Origin: Solirubrobacterales bacterium
GTDB taxonomy: Bacteria; Actinomycetota; Thermoleophilia; Solirubrobacterales; 70-9
Direction of reading: 5' to 3'
NCBI GenBank assembly: GCA_030152805.1
Contig: JASLIG010000005.1
Span: forward strand, 1 to 24,726
DNA: 24,726 nucleotides
Shown in pieces: positions 7,857 through 14,906 of the stretch. The notes beneath the pieces are model-generated. The model was not told the DNA's origin. It made no database searches and worked only from the letters and a program-made list of their open reading frames with translations. The position numbers and the translations under genes were made by a program. Positions within the stretch are counted from its first letter, which is position 1; each line of letters begins with the position of its first letter.

Positions 7857-8699
7857 CTGACGGATCAACTTGCAGCCGGGAGCTCGCTCGACGCCTCGCT
7901 GCCGATCGCGATGTTCGACTCTGGGGTCGGCGGGCTCACCGTCTTGCACGAGTGCCTCGTTTCGCTGCCGGAGGAGGATTTCGTCTACCTCGGCGACACG
8001 GCCTGGTTTCCCTACGGGACAAAGGACCCGGCCGAGCTGCGGGCGCGGATCCGGGCGGTTGCCGAGCTGCTGCTCGGCGGCCGCGCCAAGCTGCTGGTGA
8101 TTGCCTGCAACACGGCGACAGCGATCGGTGAGGACGTGGCGCGCGAGGTGGCGAGCGAGCACGGGGTGGAGGTGGTGCCCGTGGTCGAGCCACAGGCCGA
8201 GATCGCCGCCGCGATTACCGACAACCAGCGCGTCGGGGTTCTCGCCACGCCCAACACGGTGCAGAGCGGCTCCTACCGGAGTGCCCTGGAAGGGCAGGGC
8301 CGGGCGCTCGAGGTGACCGAAGTCGAGGCGCCGGACCTGGCACCGTTCATCCAGGACGGCTCGCCCTTCGACGACGGGGTAATGGAGATGGCCCGTGGCT
8401 ACTGCGCGCCGCTGAAGCGCGCCGAGGTCGACACCCTGATCCTCGGCTGCACCCACTACCCGCTCGTCGCGCCGATGCTGCAGCGCATCCTCGGCCGCGA
8501 CGTGCGCCTGGTCAGCGGGGGTCACGCGGTCGCTGCCGCGGCCCAGCGCACCCTGATCGCCCAAGGTCTTGCGCGCGAGCCCGATGGCGAGGGCGACTAC
8601 CGCTTCCTCTGCACCGGCGATGTCGCTTCCTTCCGCGCGCTCGGCACCCGCTTCCTGCAGATGCCCCTGGGCGAGGTGCGGCGGGTCGAGGTTGCGTGA
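7857..8699 (+). CDS. murI: Glutamate racemase
   Basis: Interconverts L- and D-glutamate to supply D-Glu for peptidoglycan. FDSGVGGLTVLHECL holds the catalytic Asp/Ser region; ACNTATA and LGCTHYPLV hold the two catalytic cysteines, and YLGDTAWFPYGTKDP is typical. The start is a problem. The only ATG near the N-terminus (7911) falls inside the first beta-strand (PIAMFDSGVGG), and there is no in-frame GTG or TTG between the upstream stop codon (7843-7845, other frame) and that ATG. CTG 7857 would give TDQLAAGSSLDASLPIAMFDSG, a natural-looking N-terminus and 280 residues, so I use it provisionally. ATG 7911 gives 262 residues. A start inside the preceding gene is also open. Confidence 0.85.
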   Translation: MTDQLAAGSSLDASLPIAMFDSGVGGLTVLHECLVSLPEEDFVYLGDTAWFPYGTKDPAELRARIRAVAELLLGGRAKLLVIACNTATAIGEDVAREVASEHGVEVVPVVEPQAEIAAAITDNQRVGVLATPNTVQSGSYRSALEGQGRALEVTEVEAPDLAPFIQDGSPFDDGVMEMARGYCAPLKRAEVDTLILGCTHYPLVAPMLQRILGRDVRLVSGGHAVAAAAQRTLIAQGLAREPDGEGDYRFLCTGDVASFRALGTRFLQMPLGEVRRVEVA

Positions 8700-8808
8700 T
8701 CCGCGTGGTCAGGGTGACGCATTCGACACGCTTTCCAACCACGTGTGCGCCTTCGCCTGTCAGCTTGGCGGCATGAGCCAACTAGCCGCACCATCTGGCA
8801 ATACCGTA

Positions 8809-8814
8809 TATACT
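8809..8814 (+). promoter_or_regulatory. -10 box (TATACT) and operator-like palindrome of vapBC
   Basis: TATACT is exactly six bases before GTG 8821, a leaderless arrangement. It overlaps the palindrome GTATATAC (8806-8813). Toxin-antitoxin operons are usually repressed by their own complex binding such a site, so this is a plausible operator. Confidence 0.6.
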
Positions 8815-8820
8815 CATCCC

Positions 8821-9057
8821 GTGGCGAAGGTAATGATCTCAGTCCCCGATGGCCTGCTGGAGCGCATCGATGCTCAGGCTCAGGCCAATCAAGAGACTCG
8901 CAGTGGCTACTTGCGCCGCTTGGCCGAGCGGGAGCTGAAGGCCGATCAGGACCAGCACCGCCAGGAGCTCGCGGAACTCCTGGATAAGGCCACCGTGCGC
9001 GGAGGGATGGGCGGGGACGCTGCCCGACTGATCCGTGAAGATCGCGAATCCCACTGA
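8821..9057 (+). CDS. Ribbon-helix-helix antitoxin, VapB-like
   Basis: 78 residues. The N-terminal pattern KVMISVPDGLLERIDAQAQANQETRSGYLRRLAERELK is a ribbon-helix-helix (CopG/Arc/MetJ) DNA-binding fold: a short beta-strand, then two helices with an R-S-x-Y-L-R-R turn. The C-terminal part (LAELLDKATVRGGMGGDAARLIREDRESH) would be the toxin-binding tail. GTG 8821 is chosen because the strand starts right after it and the -10 box is six bases upstream. The 120 bp between murI and this gene hold no other gene that I can see. The PIN toxin gene overlaps its 3' end by 23 bases, typical of coupled TA pairs. Confidence 0.85.
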   Translation: MAKVMISVPDGLLERIDAQAQANQETRSGYLRRLAERELKADQDQHRQELAELLDKATVRGGMGGDAARLIREDRESH

Positions 9058-9463
9058 GGTGCGCCTCCTCGACGCCGGCGTCTGGGTCGCTATTTCCGAC
9101 CCTGATGACAGGTACCACGCCGCTACGCACGCAATCGTGGCTGAGCTCGGACAGTCGCTAGCGGCGCTCGACTTGACCTTGTACGAGGTGGCCAACGTTA
9201 TGGGTCCTAAGAAGGGCCGGCAACGAGAGGGGCGCTTCCTGCTGACGCTGATCGAAAGACGATGCCGCGAGAACCTAATTGCGGCCGATTCTAACCTGCT
9301 CGAGTCCGCCCTCGAGATCGCAGCCGAGCATAAGCTCACCGCCTACGATGCCGCCTACGTCGCGGCCGCTCGTCGCTATGGCTGGACCCTGGTCAGCACC
9401 GACATCGCCGATCTCGTCTCCAAGGGCCTCGCGGTGGCACCGGACGCCGCCGACTACCCTTAG
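9035..9463 (+). CDS. PIN-domain ribonuclease toxin, VapC-like
   Basis: 142 residues. The PIN nuclease signature is spread along the chain: LLDAGVWVAI near the N-terminus (first acidic residue), LTLYEVANVM (conserved Glu), and LTAYDAAYVAAARRYGWTLVSTDIADLV (two Asp of the metal site). VapC toxins cleave tRNA or rRNA when released from the antitoxin. GTG 9035 lies inside the antitoxin gene in another frame, so translation is probably coupled. The pair sits between murI and yqeY and may be a mobile insertion in an otherwise housekeeping block. Confidence 0.88.
   Translation: MKIANPTEVRLLDAGVWVAISDPDDRYHAATHAIVAELGQSLAALDLTLYEVANVMGPKKGRQREGRFLLTLIERRCRENLIAADSNLLESALEIAAEHKLTAYDAAYVAAARRYGWTLVSTDIADLVSKGLAVAPDAADYP
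9455..9460 (+). promoter_or_regulatory. Possible -10 box (TACCCT) for yqeY
   Basis: TACCCT lies at the end of the toxin gene, eight bases before ATG 9469. It could give yqeY-phoH-ybeY-era a promoter independent of the TA pair. Confidence 0.3.
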
Positions 9464-9468
9464 GTCGG

Positions 9469-9900
9469 ATGAGCGTCTTGGAGAAGGTGCAGGCTGACGT
9501 GCGGACCGCGATGAAGGCGGGCGACCGCAAGCGCGCCGGCGCCCTGCGGATGGTCGTCGACGCGCTGCAAAAGGACGCCAAGCTGGGCGATGGCGACGAG
9601 GTCGCGGTGCTGCAGCGCGAGCGCAAGAAGCGGCTCGAAGCGGCCGAGGCCTACCACGAGGCGGGCCGCACCGAGCAGGCCGAGGACGAGCGCCTCGAGG
9701 CGGAGCTGATCGAGGCCTACCTGCCGCAGCAGCTCTCCGACGAGGAGCTCGCCGGGCTGGTCGACGCGGCGGTCACCGAGACCGGCGCAAGCGAGCAAAA
9801 GCAGATGGGCCAGGTGATGTCGGCGCTGATGCCGAAGTTGGGCGGACGCGCCGACGGCAAGCGGGTCAGCGCGGCGGTGCGTGAGCGGCTTGGCGCGTAG
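9469..9900 (+). CDS. yqeY: GatB/YqeY domain protein
   Basis: 143 residues, close to the family's usual ~147. The N-terminal helical segment (VLEKVQADVRTAMKAGDRKRAGALRMVVDAL) and the C-terminal three-helix part (LIEAYLPQQLSDEELAGLVDAAV, KQMGQVMSALMPKLGGRADGKRVSAAVRE) match YqeY, which shares its C-terminal fold with the tail of GatB of tRNA amidotransferase. Its role is unsettled; tRNA binding is presumed. phoH overlaps its end by 20 bases. Confidence 0.92.
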   Translation: MSVLEKVQADVRTAMKAGDRKRAGALRMVVDALQKDAKLGDGDEVAVLQRERKKRLEAAEAYHEAGRTEQAEDERLEAELIEAYLPQQLSDEELAGLVDAAVTETGASEQKQMGQVMSALMPKLGGRADGKRVSAAVRERLGA

Positions 9901-10873
9901 GCAGCTGACCCTCGACAACACGGTCGCCGCCGAGCTGGCGGGCTCCGAGGACGCGGTGCTGCGCGAGCTGCGCGGCCACCTCGATTGCGACTTCCACCTG
10001 CGCGGCAACGTGCTCACCCTCGACGGCGAACCCGCCGACGTGCAGATGGCGGCGACCGTGGTCGACGAGCTGGTCGAGCTGATCGAGCAGGGCCACGAGG
10101 TGGCGCCGGGTACGATCGAAGCGGTGACCGGAGCGCTCGACGCCGAGGAGAGCCCGGCAGAAATCCTCGAGGACGTCGTCTGGCGCCACCGCAACACCAA
10201 GGTCGCGCCGAAGACCCTCAACCAGAAGCGCTACGTCGACTCGATCCGCGACCACACGGTCACTTTCGGCGTCGGCCCTGCCGGCACCGGTAAGACCTTC
10301 CTCGCGGTGGCGATGGCCGCCGCGGCGCTGGCCGAACGGCAGGTGCAGCGGATCATCCTCACCCGGCCCGCGGTCGAGGCGGGAGAGCGGCTGGGCTTCC
10401 TGCCCGGCGACATCCAGGCCAAGGTCGATCCCTACCTGCGCCCGCTCTTCGACGCGCTCTTCGACATGCTCGACCCCGATCGCGTCAACGGCTATTTCGA
10501 GCGCGGCGTGATCGAGGTGGCGCCACTGGCCTTCATGCGTGGCCGTACTCTGAATGATTCCTTCGTCATCCTCGACGAGGCGCAGAACACGAGCCCCGAG
10601 CAGATGAAGATGTTCCTCACCAGGCTCGGCTTCAACTCGCGCATGGTCGTCACCGGCGACGTCACCCAGATCGACCTGCCGACGGACCAACGCTCCGGCC
10701 TCGTCGCCGTCCGTGAGATCCTCGAGTCGGTCAAGGACATCTCTTTCATCAACTTCGGTGGCGAGGACGTCGTTCGCCACAAGCTCGTCCAGCGGATCGT
10801 CGCCGCCTACGACGCCCACGGCAACCGCGAGCGTGCGGCGCGGGCGGAACACGGGCCGACGCCGGGCTCTTGA
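9881..10873 (+). CDS. PhoH-like ATPase
   Basis: 330 residues. An N-terminal small domain (about 1-85) precedes the PhoH P-loop ATPase core: GVGPAGTGKTFLAVAMAA (Walker A, near residue 135), RPAVEAGERLGFLPGD, SFVILDEAQNTSPEQMKMFLTR (Walker B), MVVTGDVTQIDLP and INFGGEDVVRHKLVQRIVAAY. The PhoH-YbeY-Era order is conserved widely in bacteria and points to RNA processing and ribosome maturation. GTG 9881 lies within the yqeY end; the N-terminus LARRQLTLDN agrees with the family. Confidence 0.93.
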   Translation: MSGLARRQLTLDNTVAAELAGSEDAVLRELRGHLDCDFHLRGNVLTLDGEPADVQMAATVVDELVELIEQGHEVAPGTIEAVTGALDAEESPAEILEDVVWRHRNTKVAPKTLNQKRYVDSIRDHTVTFGVGPAGTGKTFLAVAMAAAALAERQVQRIILTRPAVEAGERLGFLPGDIQAKVDPYLRPLFDALFDMLDPDRVNGYFERGVIEVAPLAFMRGRTLNDSFVILDEAQNTSPEQMKMFLTRLGFNSRMVVTGDVTQIDLPTDQRSGLVAVREILESVKDISFINFGGEDVVRHKLVQRIVAAYDAHGNRERAARAEHGPTPGS

Positions 10874-11235
10874 GCCCCGACCTCTCCGACGTGCCCGAGG
10901 AGCTGCGCGAACCGGCTGCCGCTGCCCTCGCTGCGGCTGGGGTGGCCGACGGGCACCTCGCGGTCGAGCTGGTCGACGCAAATCGCATCCGCGAGCTGAA
11001 CCGCGAGCACCGTGGTCTGGATGCGCCCACCGACGTGCTCGCCTTCCCGATCGACGGGGCGGGACCGGCGGCGGGCCCGCGCGAGCTCGGCGACGTGACG
11101 ATCTGCCCCGAGCACTGCTCGGACCTCGCCGAGGCCGCCGTGCACGGTGTCCTCCACCTCTGCGGCTACGACCACGAGATCGATGGCGGCGAGATGCTGG
11201 CGCTGCAGGCCCGCGTACTCGAGGGCCTGGCGTGA
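10870..11235 (+). CDS. ybeY: Endoribonuclease YbeY, rRNA maturation factor
   Basis: 121 residues, slightly shorter than typical YbeY. The metal-binding motif H-x3-H-x5-H appears as HGVLHLCGYDH, and DVLAFPID and LGDVTICPE are family segments. YbeY is a zinc-dependent RNase that helps mature 16S rRNA 3' ends and acts in ribosome quality control. TTG 10870 overlaps the phoH TGA as TTGA, and era overlaps its own stop as GTGA, so phoH-ybeY-era are translationally coupled. Confidence 0.94.
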   Translation: MSPDLSDVPEELREPAAAALAAAGVADGHLAVELVDANRIRELNREHRGLDAPTDVLAFPIDGAGPAAGPRELGDVTICPEHCSDLAEAAVHGVLHLCGYDHEIDGGEMLALQARVLEGLA

Positions 11236-12125
11236 GCCGGGCCGGCTTCATCGGTCTTGCCGGGAGGCCCAACGTCGGCAAGTCGACCCTCGTCAACGCG
11301 ATCGTCGGCAGCCGGGTGGCGATCGTCTCGATGCGGCCGCAGACGACGCGGCGGGCGATCCGCGGTATTTACACCGACGTCGAGGCCGGCCGGCAGGTCG
11401 TCCTCGTCGACCTGCCGGGGGTGCAGCGCCCCCGCGACGTCCTCACCGAGCGGATGCAGAAGCGGGTCGAGCGCGAGCTGGCCGATTCGGACGTGGCGCT
11501 GATGGTGATCAACGGCGAGGAGGGGGTGGGTCCGGGCGATCGCTTCATCGCCCGGGCGCTGCTCGGGGCGGGGGCGAGGCTGCCGACGATCTGCGCCGTC
11601 AACAAGGTCGACCGGCTGGGGCCGAACGAGCTGGTCCCGGTGCTCGCCGGGGCTGCTGAGCTGGAGGGGGTCGACGAGGTCTTCCCGATCAGCGCTCGCA
11701 GCGGCGAGGGCCTGCCGGCCCTGGTCGAGCGCCTCGGCGAGCTCATGCCCGAGGGCCCCTATATGTACCCGCCGCAGGATCACAGCGACCAGCCGGGCGA
11801 GTTGCTGCTCGCCGAGTTGATCCGCGAGCAGGTGCTCAACCGCACCCGCGAGGAGATCCCCCACTCGGTAGAGGTCGCGGTCAAGGAGGTCGAGGAGCGC
11901 GAGGACGGCCTGGTCACCGTGGTGGCCGAGATCTGGGCCGAGACCGAGTCCCAGAAGGGCATCCTTATCGGCAAGGGGGGTGCCAAGGTCGCGGAGGTCG
12001 GCACCGGTGCCCGCCGCTCGCTGGAAGCCGAGCTGGGAAAGAAGGTTCACCTCGACCTCCAGGTCCGCGTCCGCAACCGCTGGCGCCGCGACGAGGACCT
12101 TCTCGATCGGCTCGGGATCGAGTAA
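11232..12125 (+). CDS. era: GTPase Era
   Basis: 297 residues. Era binds the 3' end of 16S rRNA and assists 30S assembly. G1 is GRPNVGKSTLVNAI (near residue 13), G2 lies in QTTRRAIRGIY, G4 is NKVDRL and G5 is ISARSGEG. G3 reads DLPG, not the usual DTPG (11409-11420); the essential Asp and Gly remain. The C-terminal KH domain is complete (EIWAETESQKGILIGKGGAKVAEVGTGARRSLE and VHLDLQVRVRNRWRRDEDLLDRLG). GTG 11232 overlaps the ybeY stop. A strong hairpin follows immediately (12126-12183). Confidence 0.96.
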   Translation: MSRAGFIGLAGRPNVGKSTLVNAIVGSRVAIVSMRPQTTRRAIRGIYTDVEAGRQVVLVDLPGVQRPRDVLTERMQKRVERELADSDVALMVINGEEGVGPGDRFIARALLGAGARLPTICAVNKVDRLGPNELVPVLAGAAELEGVDEVFPISARSGEGLPALVERLGELMPEGPYMYPPQDHSDQPGELLLAELIREQVLNRTREEIPHSVEVAVKEVEEREDGLVTVVAEIWAETESQKGILIGKGGAKVAEVGTGARRSLEAELGKKVHLDLQVRVRNRWRRDEDLLDRLGIE

Positions 12126-12183
12126 CCCCGGGTGCAACGCGTAAGGGTCTATTTCGCACCCAACCGCGTTGCACCGCCCGGGG
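12126..12183. terminator. Hairpin after era, adjacent to the hisIE promoter
   Basis: GGTGCAACGCG (12131-12141) pairs with 12165-12175; an outer CCCCG/CGGGG stem (12126-12130 with 12179-12183) adds five pairs across a three-base bulge. It starts right after the era stop and ends one base before the hisIE -10 box. A terminator is the simplest role, but no T-run follows, so a REP-type element is also possible. Confidence 0.65.
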
Positions 12184-12184
12184 C

Positions 12185-12190
12185 TACGAT
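12185..12190 (+). promoter_or_regulatory. -10 box (TACGAT) of a leaderless hisIE promoter
   Basis: TACGAT is exactly six bases before ATG 12197. This promoter probably drives the hisIE-trpEGDC run. Because the message would begin at the start codon, there is no room for a trp leader peptide, attenuator or riboswitch. Confidence 0.6.
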
Positions 12191-12196
12191 TGCCCG

Positions 12197-12844
12197 ATGT
12201 TCGAAGGGATCAATTTCGACGAGCGGGGTTTGGTGCCGTGCGTGGCGCAGGATCACGCCACCGGCGAGGTGCTGACGCTTGCCTACGCCAACGCGGAGTC
12301 TTTGCGGCTCACGGTCGAGACCGCCGAGCTGCACTTTTACAGCCGCTCGCGGGAGGAGATCTGGCGCAAGGGGGAAACCTCGGGGAACGTGCTGAAGCTG
12401 CGCCAGCTGCGCTACGACTGCGACGGCGACGCGATCGTCGCCCTGGTTGAGCCGACGGGTCCCGCCTGTCACACGGGCGAGCGCAGCTGCTTCTACCGCG
12501 AGGTCGGCGGTTCGGCCGCGACCGAGGCGGACGCGCCGGCGGCGCCGGGCGAGCCGGCACCCGCCGTGCACGAGGCGCTCGCGACCCTGGAGCGGACCCT
12601 GCGCAGCCGCGCTGCCGAGCGGCCCGAGGGCAGCTACACGGTCCAGCTGCTCGATGACCCGAAGCTAATCGGCGAGAAGGTCGAGGAGGAGGCCGAGGAG
12701 GTCGTGCGCGCGGCGCGCGAGGAGAGCGACGAGCGCGTCGCCGAAGAGGCGGCCGACCTGCTCTACCACCTCGCCGTATTGCTCGCCTCGCGCGAGGTCC
12801 CACAAGCCGCCGCGATGGAAGTGCTCAATGGCCGTCGCCGCTGA
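12197..12844 (+). CDS. hisIE: Bifunctional phosphoribosyl-AMP cyclohydrolase / phosphoribosyl-ATP pyrophosphatase
   Basis: 215 residues, a HisI-HisE fusion for steps 2 and 3 of histidine synthesis. The cyclohydrolase half (about 1-105) has HFYSRSREEIWRKGETSGN and the metal/zinc segment RYDCDGDAIVALVEPTGPACHTGERSCFY. A linker rich in Ala/Pro/Glu (about 106-125) leads to the pyrophosphatase half with GSYTVQLLDDPKLIGEKVEEEAEEV and EEAADLLYHLAVLL. No other his gene is nearby. It heads the trp genes and overlaps trpE by 17 bases, so histidine and tryptophan synthesis (both drawing on phosphoribosyl pyrophosphate) may be co-expressed. Confidence 0.95.
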   Translation: MFEGINFDERGLVPCVAQDHATGEVLTLAYANAESLRLTVETAELHFYSRSREEIWRKGETSGNVLKLRQLRYDCDGDAIVALVEPTGPACHTGERSCFYREVGGSAATEADAPAAPGEPAPAVHEALATLERTLRSRAAERPEGSYTVQLLDDPKLIGEKVEEEAEEVVRAAREESDERVAEEAADLLYHLAVLLASREVPQAAAMEVLNGRRR

Positions 12845-14336
12845 GTCGGAGCTGAAGCTCACCCCGACGCTCGAGCGGGCGCGTGAGCTGGCGGCCGGGG
12901 GCAATGTCGTGCCCGTCTGCGCCCGCTTCCTCGACGATTGCGAGACGCCGGTCTCCGCCTTCCTCAAGCTGCGCGCCGGTGAGCCGCGGGGGGCCCCCTG
13001 CTTCCTGCTCGAGTCGGCCGAGCAGGGTCAGGTCGGGCGTTACTCGTTCGTCGGCTTCCGCCCCCGCTCGGTGCTGCGCTGGAGCGAGGGGATGCTCTCC
13101 GAGAGCGGTACGGCGGATCGTCAGGCGCCCGACCCCTACGCGGCCGTCGCCGAGCACCTGGCCGAATTCCGTCCGGCGCCGGTCGAGGGCTTGCCGCCGT
13201 TCAGCGGCGGCGCCGTCGGCTTCTTCGGCTACGACCTGGTGCGCACGGTCGAGCCTCTGGGCGAGCCCAACCCCGATCCGCTCGGCCTGCCGGACATGGC
13301 GCTGATGGTCACCGACCTGCTGCTCGTCTTCGATCACCTGCGCCACGAGCTGACGATCATGGCCTGCGCTTTCGCCGACGACGACGGTGGGATCGACGCT
13401 GCCTACGAGCGGGCGGCGGGCGAGATCGCCGAGGCAAGGCGCCGCCTGCGCGGCGCCGTCCCGGTGCCCGAGCGCGCCGCCGTCGCCGAGCCGCCGGCAT
13501 TCACCTCCAACATGGAGCGCGAGCAGTTCGAAGCCGCCGTCGCGCGGATCGTCGAGTACGTCCACGCCGGCGACGCCTTCCAGGTGGTCCCATCCCAGCG
13601 CTTCTCGGCGCCGGCCCCGGTTGAGGCGTTCTCCGTCTACCGCGGCCTGCGCGCGGTCAATCCCTCGCCCTACATGTACTTCCTCGAGTTCGGCGACTTC
13701 CAGATCGCCGGGGCCTCGCCCGAGCCGCTGGTCAAAGTCACCGGTCGCACCGTCGAGACGCGGCCGATCGCCGGCACCTACCCACGCGGCTCCGACGAGG
13801 AGGAGGACCGCCGCCTCGCCGAGCGCCTCGTCAACGACCCCAAGGAGCGCGCCGAGCACGTAATGCTGGTCGACCTCGGCCGCAACGACCTCGGTCGGGT
13901 CTGCGAGTACGGCTCCGTCGAGGTCGATGAGCTGATGGTGGTCGAGACCTACTCGCACGTCCTGCACATCGTCAGCCAGGTCTCCGGCACCCTCCGCGAG
14001 GGCGTCGGCGCGATGGACGTGCTGCGCTCGGCTCTGCCCGCCGGCACGCTCTCAGGAGCGCCCAAGGTGCGGGCGATGCAGATCATCGACGAGCTGGAGC
14101 CGGTCAAGCGCTGCTCCTACGGTGGCGCGATCGGCTACCTCTCCTGGAACGGCGACCTCGACACCGCGATCCACATCCGCACCGTCGTCGTCAAGGACGG
14201 CCAGGTCCACGTCCAGGCCGGCGGCGGTACCGTCGCCGACGCCCAGCCCGCCTACGAGTACAACGAGTCCGTCAACAAGGCCAGGGCGGTCTTCCGCGCC
14301 GTCGAGCTGGCCTGCGAGCAGCCGGATTGGGCCTAG
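12828..14336 (+). CDS. trpE: Anthranilate synthase component I
   Basis: 502 residues. With TrpG it converts chorismate and glutamine to anthranilate. The N-terminal part has CFLLESAEQGQVGRYSFVG; LLES is the element that binds tryptophan in feedback-inhibited enzymes. The chorismate-binding domain has GDAFQVVPSQRFS, RPIAGTYPRGSDEEED, LVDLGRNDLGRV, GTLSGAPKVRAMQIIDELEP and YGGAIGYLSWNGDLDTAIHIRT. ATG 12828 lies in the end of hisIE. trpG follows two bases after its stop. Feedback inhibition by tryptophan is inferred from the motif only. Confidence 0.96.
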   Translation: MAVAAESELKLTPTLERARELAAGGNVVPVCARFLDDCETPVSAFLKLRAGEPRGAPCFLLESAEQGQVGRYSFVGFRPRSVLRWSEGMLSESGTADRQAPDPYAAVAEHLAEFRPAPVEGLPPFSGGAVGFFGYDLVRTVEPLGEPNPDPLGLPDMALMVTDLLLVFDHLRHELTIMACAFADDDGGIDAAYERAAGEIAEARRRLRGAVPVPERAAVAEPPAFTSNMEREQFEAAVARIVEYVHAGDAFQVVPSQRFSAPAPVEAFSVYRGLRAVNPSPYMYFLEFGDFQIAGASPEPLVKVTGRTVETRPIAGTYPRGSDEEEDRRLAERLVNDPKERAEHVMLVDLGRNDLGRVCEYGSVEVDELMVVETYSHVLHIVSQVSGTLREGVGAMDVLRSALPAGTLSGAPKVRAMQIIDELEPVKRCSYGGAIGYLSWNGDLDTAIHIRTVVVKDGQVHVQAGGGTVADAQPAYEYNESVNKARAVFRAVELACEQPDWA

Positions 14337-14338
14337 CG

Positions 14339-14905
14339 ATGCGCGCCCTCGTCATCGACAACTACGACTCCTTCGCCTACAACCTCGTCCAGTACCTGGG
14401 CGAGCTGGGGGCGGAGGTGGAGGTGGTGCGCAACGACAAGGCGACGGTCGACGAGCTGCTCGAGCGTGGCGCCGACCGCCTCGTCGTCTCGCCGGGCCCC
14501 TGCACGCCGGCCGAGGCCGGAATCTCCAAGGAAGCGGTCCGCCGCTTCGCCGAAGCAGGCACGCCGGTGCTCGGCGTCTGCCTCGGCCACCAGTCGCTGG
14601 TCGAGGCCTTCGGCGGGCGGACCGTGCAGGGCGAGCCGATCCACGGCAAGGACGCCGAGGTCGAGCACGACGGCCGCACGATCTTCGCCGGCCTGCCCAG
14701 CCCGCTCGTGGCCGGCCGCTACCACTCGCTTGTCGCCGACCCGGACCTGCCGGACGAGCTCGAGGTGAGCGCCCGGCTGGGCGAGGTGATCATGGGCGCG
14801 CGCCACCGCGAGCTGCCGGCCGAGGGTGTCCAGTTCCACCCCGAGTCGGTGCTGACCCCACAGGGCAAGCACCTGCTCGCCAACTTCCTCGGCAACGGCG
14901 GCTGA
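14339..14905 (+). CDS. trpG: Anthranilate synthase component II (glutamine amidotransferase)
   Basis: 188 residues. It supplies ammonia from glutamine to TrpE. The standard N-terminus MRALVIDNYDSFAYNLVQYLGELGAEVEV fixes ATG 14339; the frame is open a few codons upstream (TTG 14327). The oxyanion motif VVSPGPCTP, the nucleophile elbow GVCLGHQSLVEAFGG (Cys) and the GVQFHPESVLT triad segment (His, Glu) are all intact. The role could be shared with folate synthesis (PabA), but its position inside the trp cluster favours TrpG. Confidence 0.95.
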   Translation: MRALVIDNYDSFAYNLVQYLGELGAEVEVVRNDKATVDELLERGADRLVVSPGPCTPAEAGISKEAVRRFAEAGTPVLGVCLGHQSLVEAFGGRTVQGEPIHGKDAEVEHDGRTIFAGLPSPLVAGRYHSLVADPDLPDELEVSARLGEVIMGARHRELPAEGVQFHPESVLTPQGKHLLANFLGNGG

Positions 14906-14906
14906 G

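Noticed and set aside
8700..8800. Inverted repeat or RNA gene between murI and the antitoxin gene
   Set aside because: Only six-base complementarity (CGTGGT/ACCACG) at long distance, expected by chance; no tRNA-like or structured element.
9866..11296. Long minus-strand frame opposite phoH and ybeY
   Set aside because: Arg/Ala/Gly-rich translation typical of an antisense shadow; the plus-strand genes have intact catalytic motifs and coupled stops.
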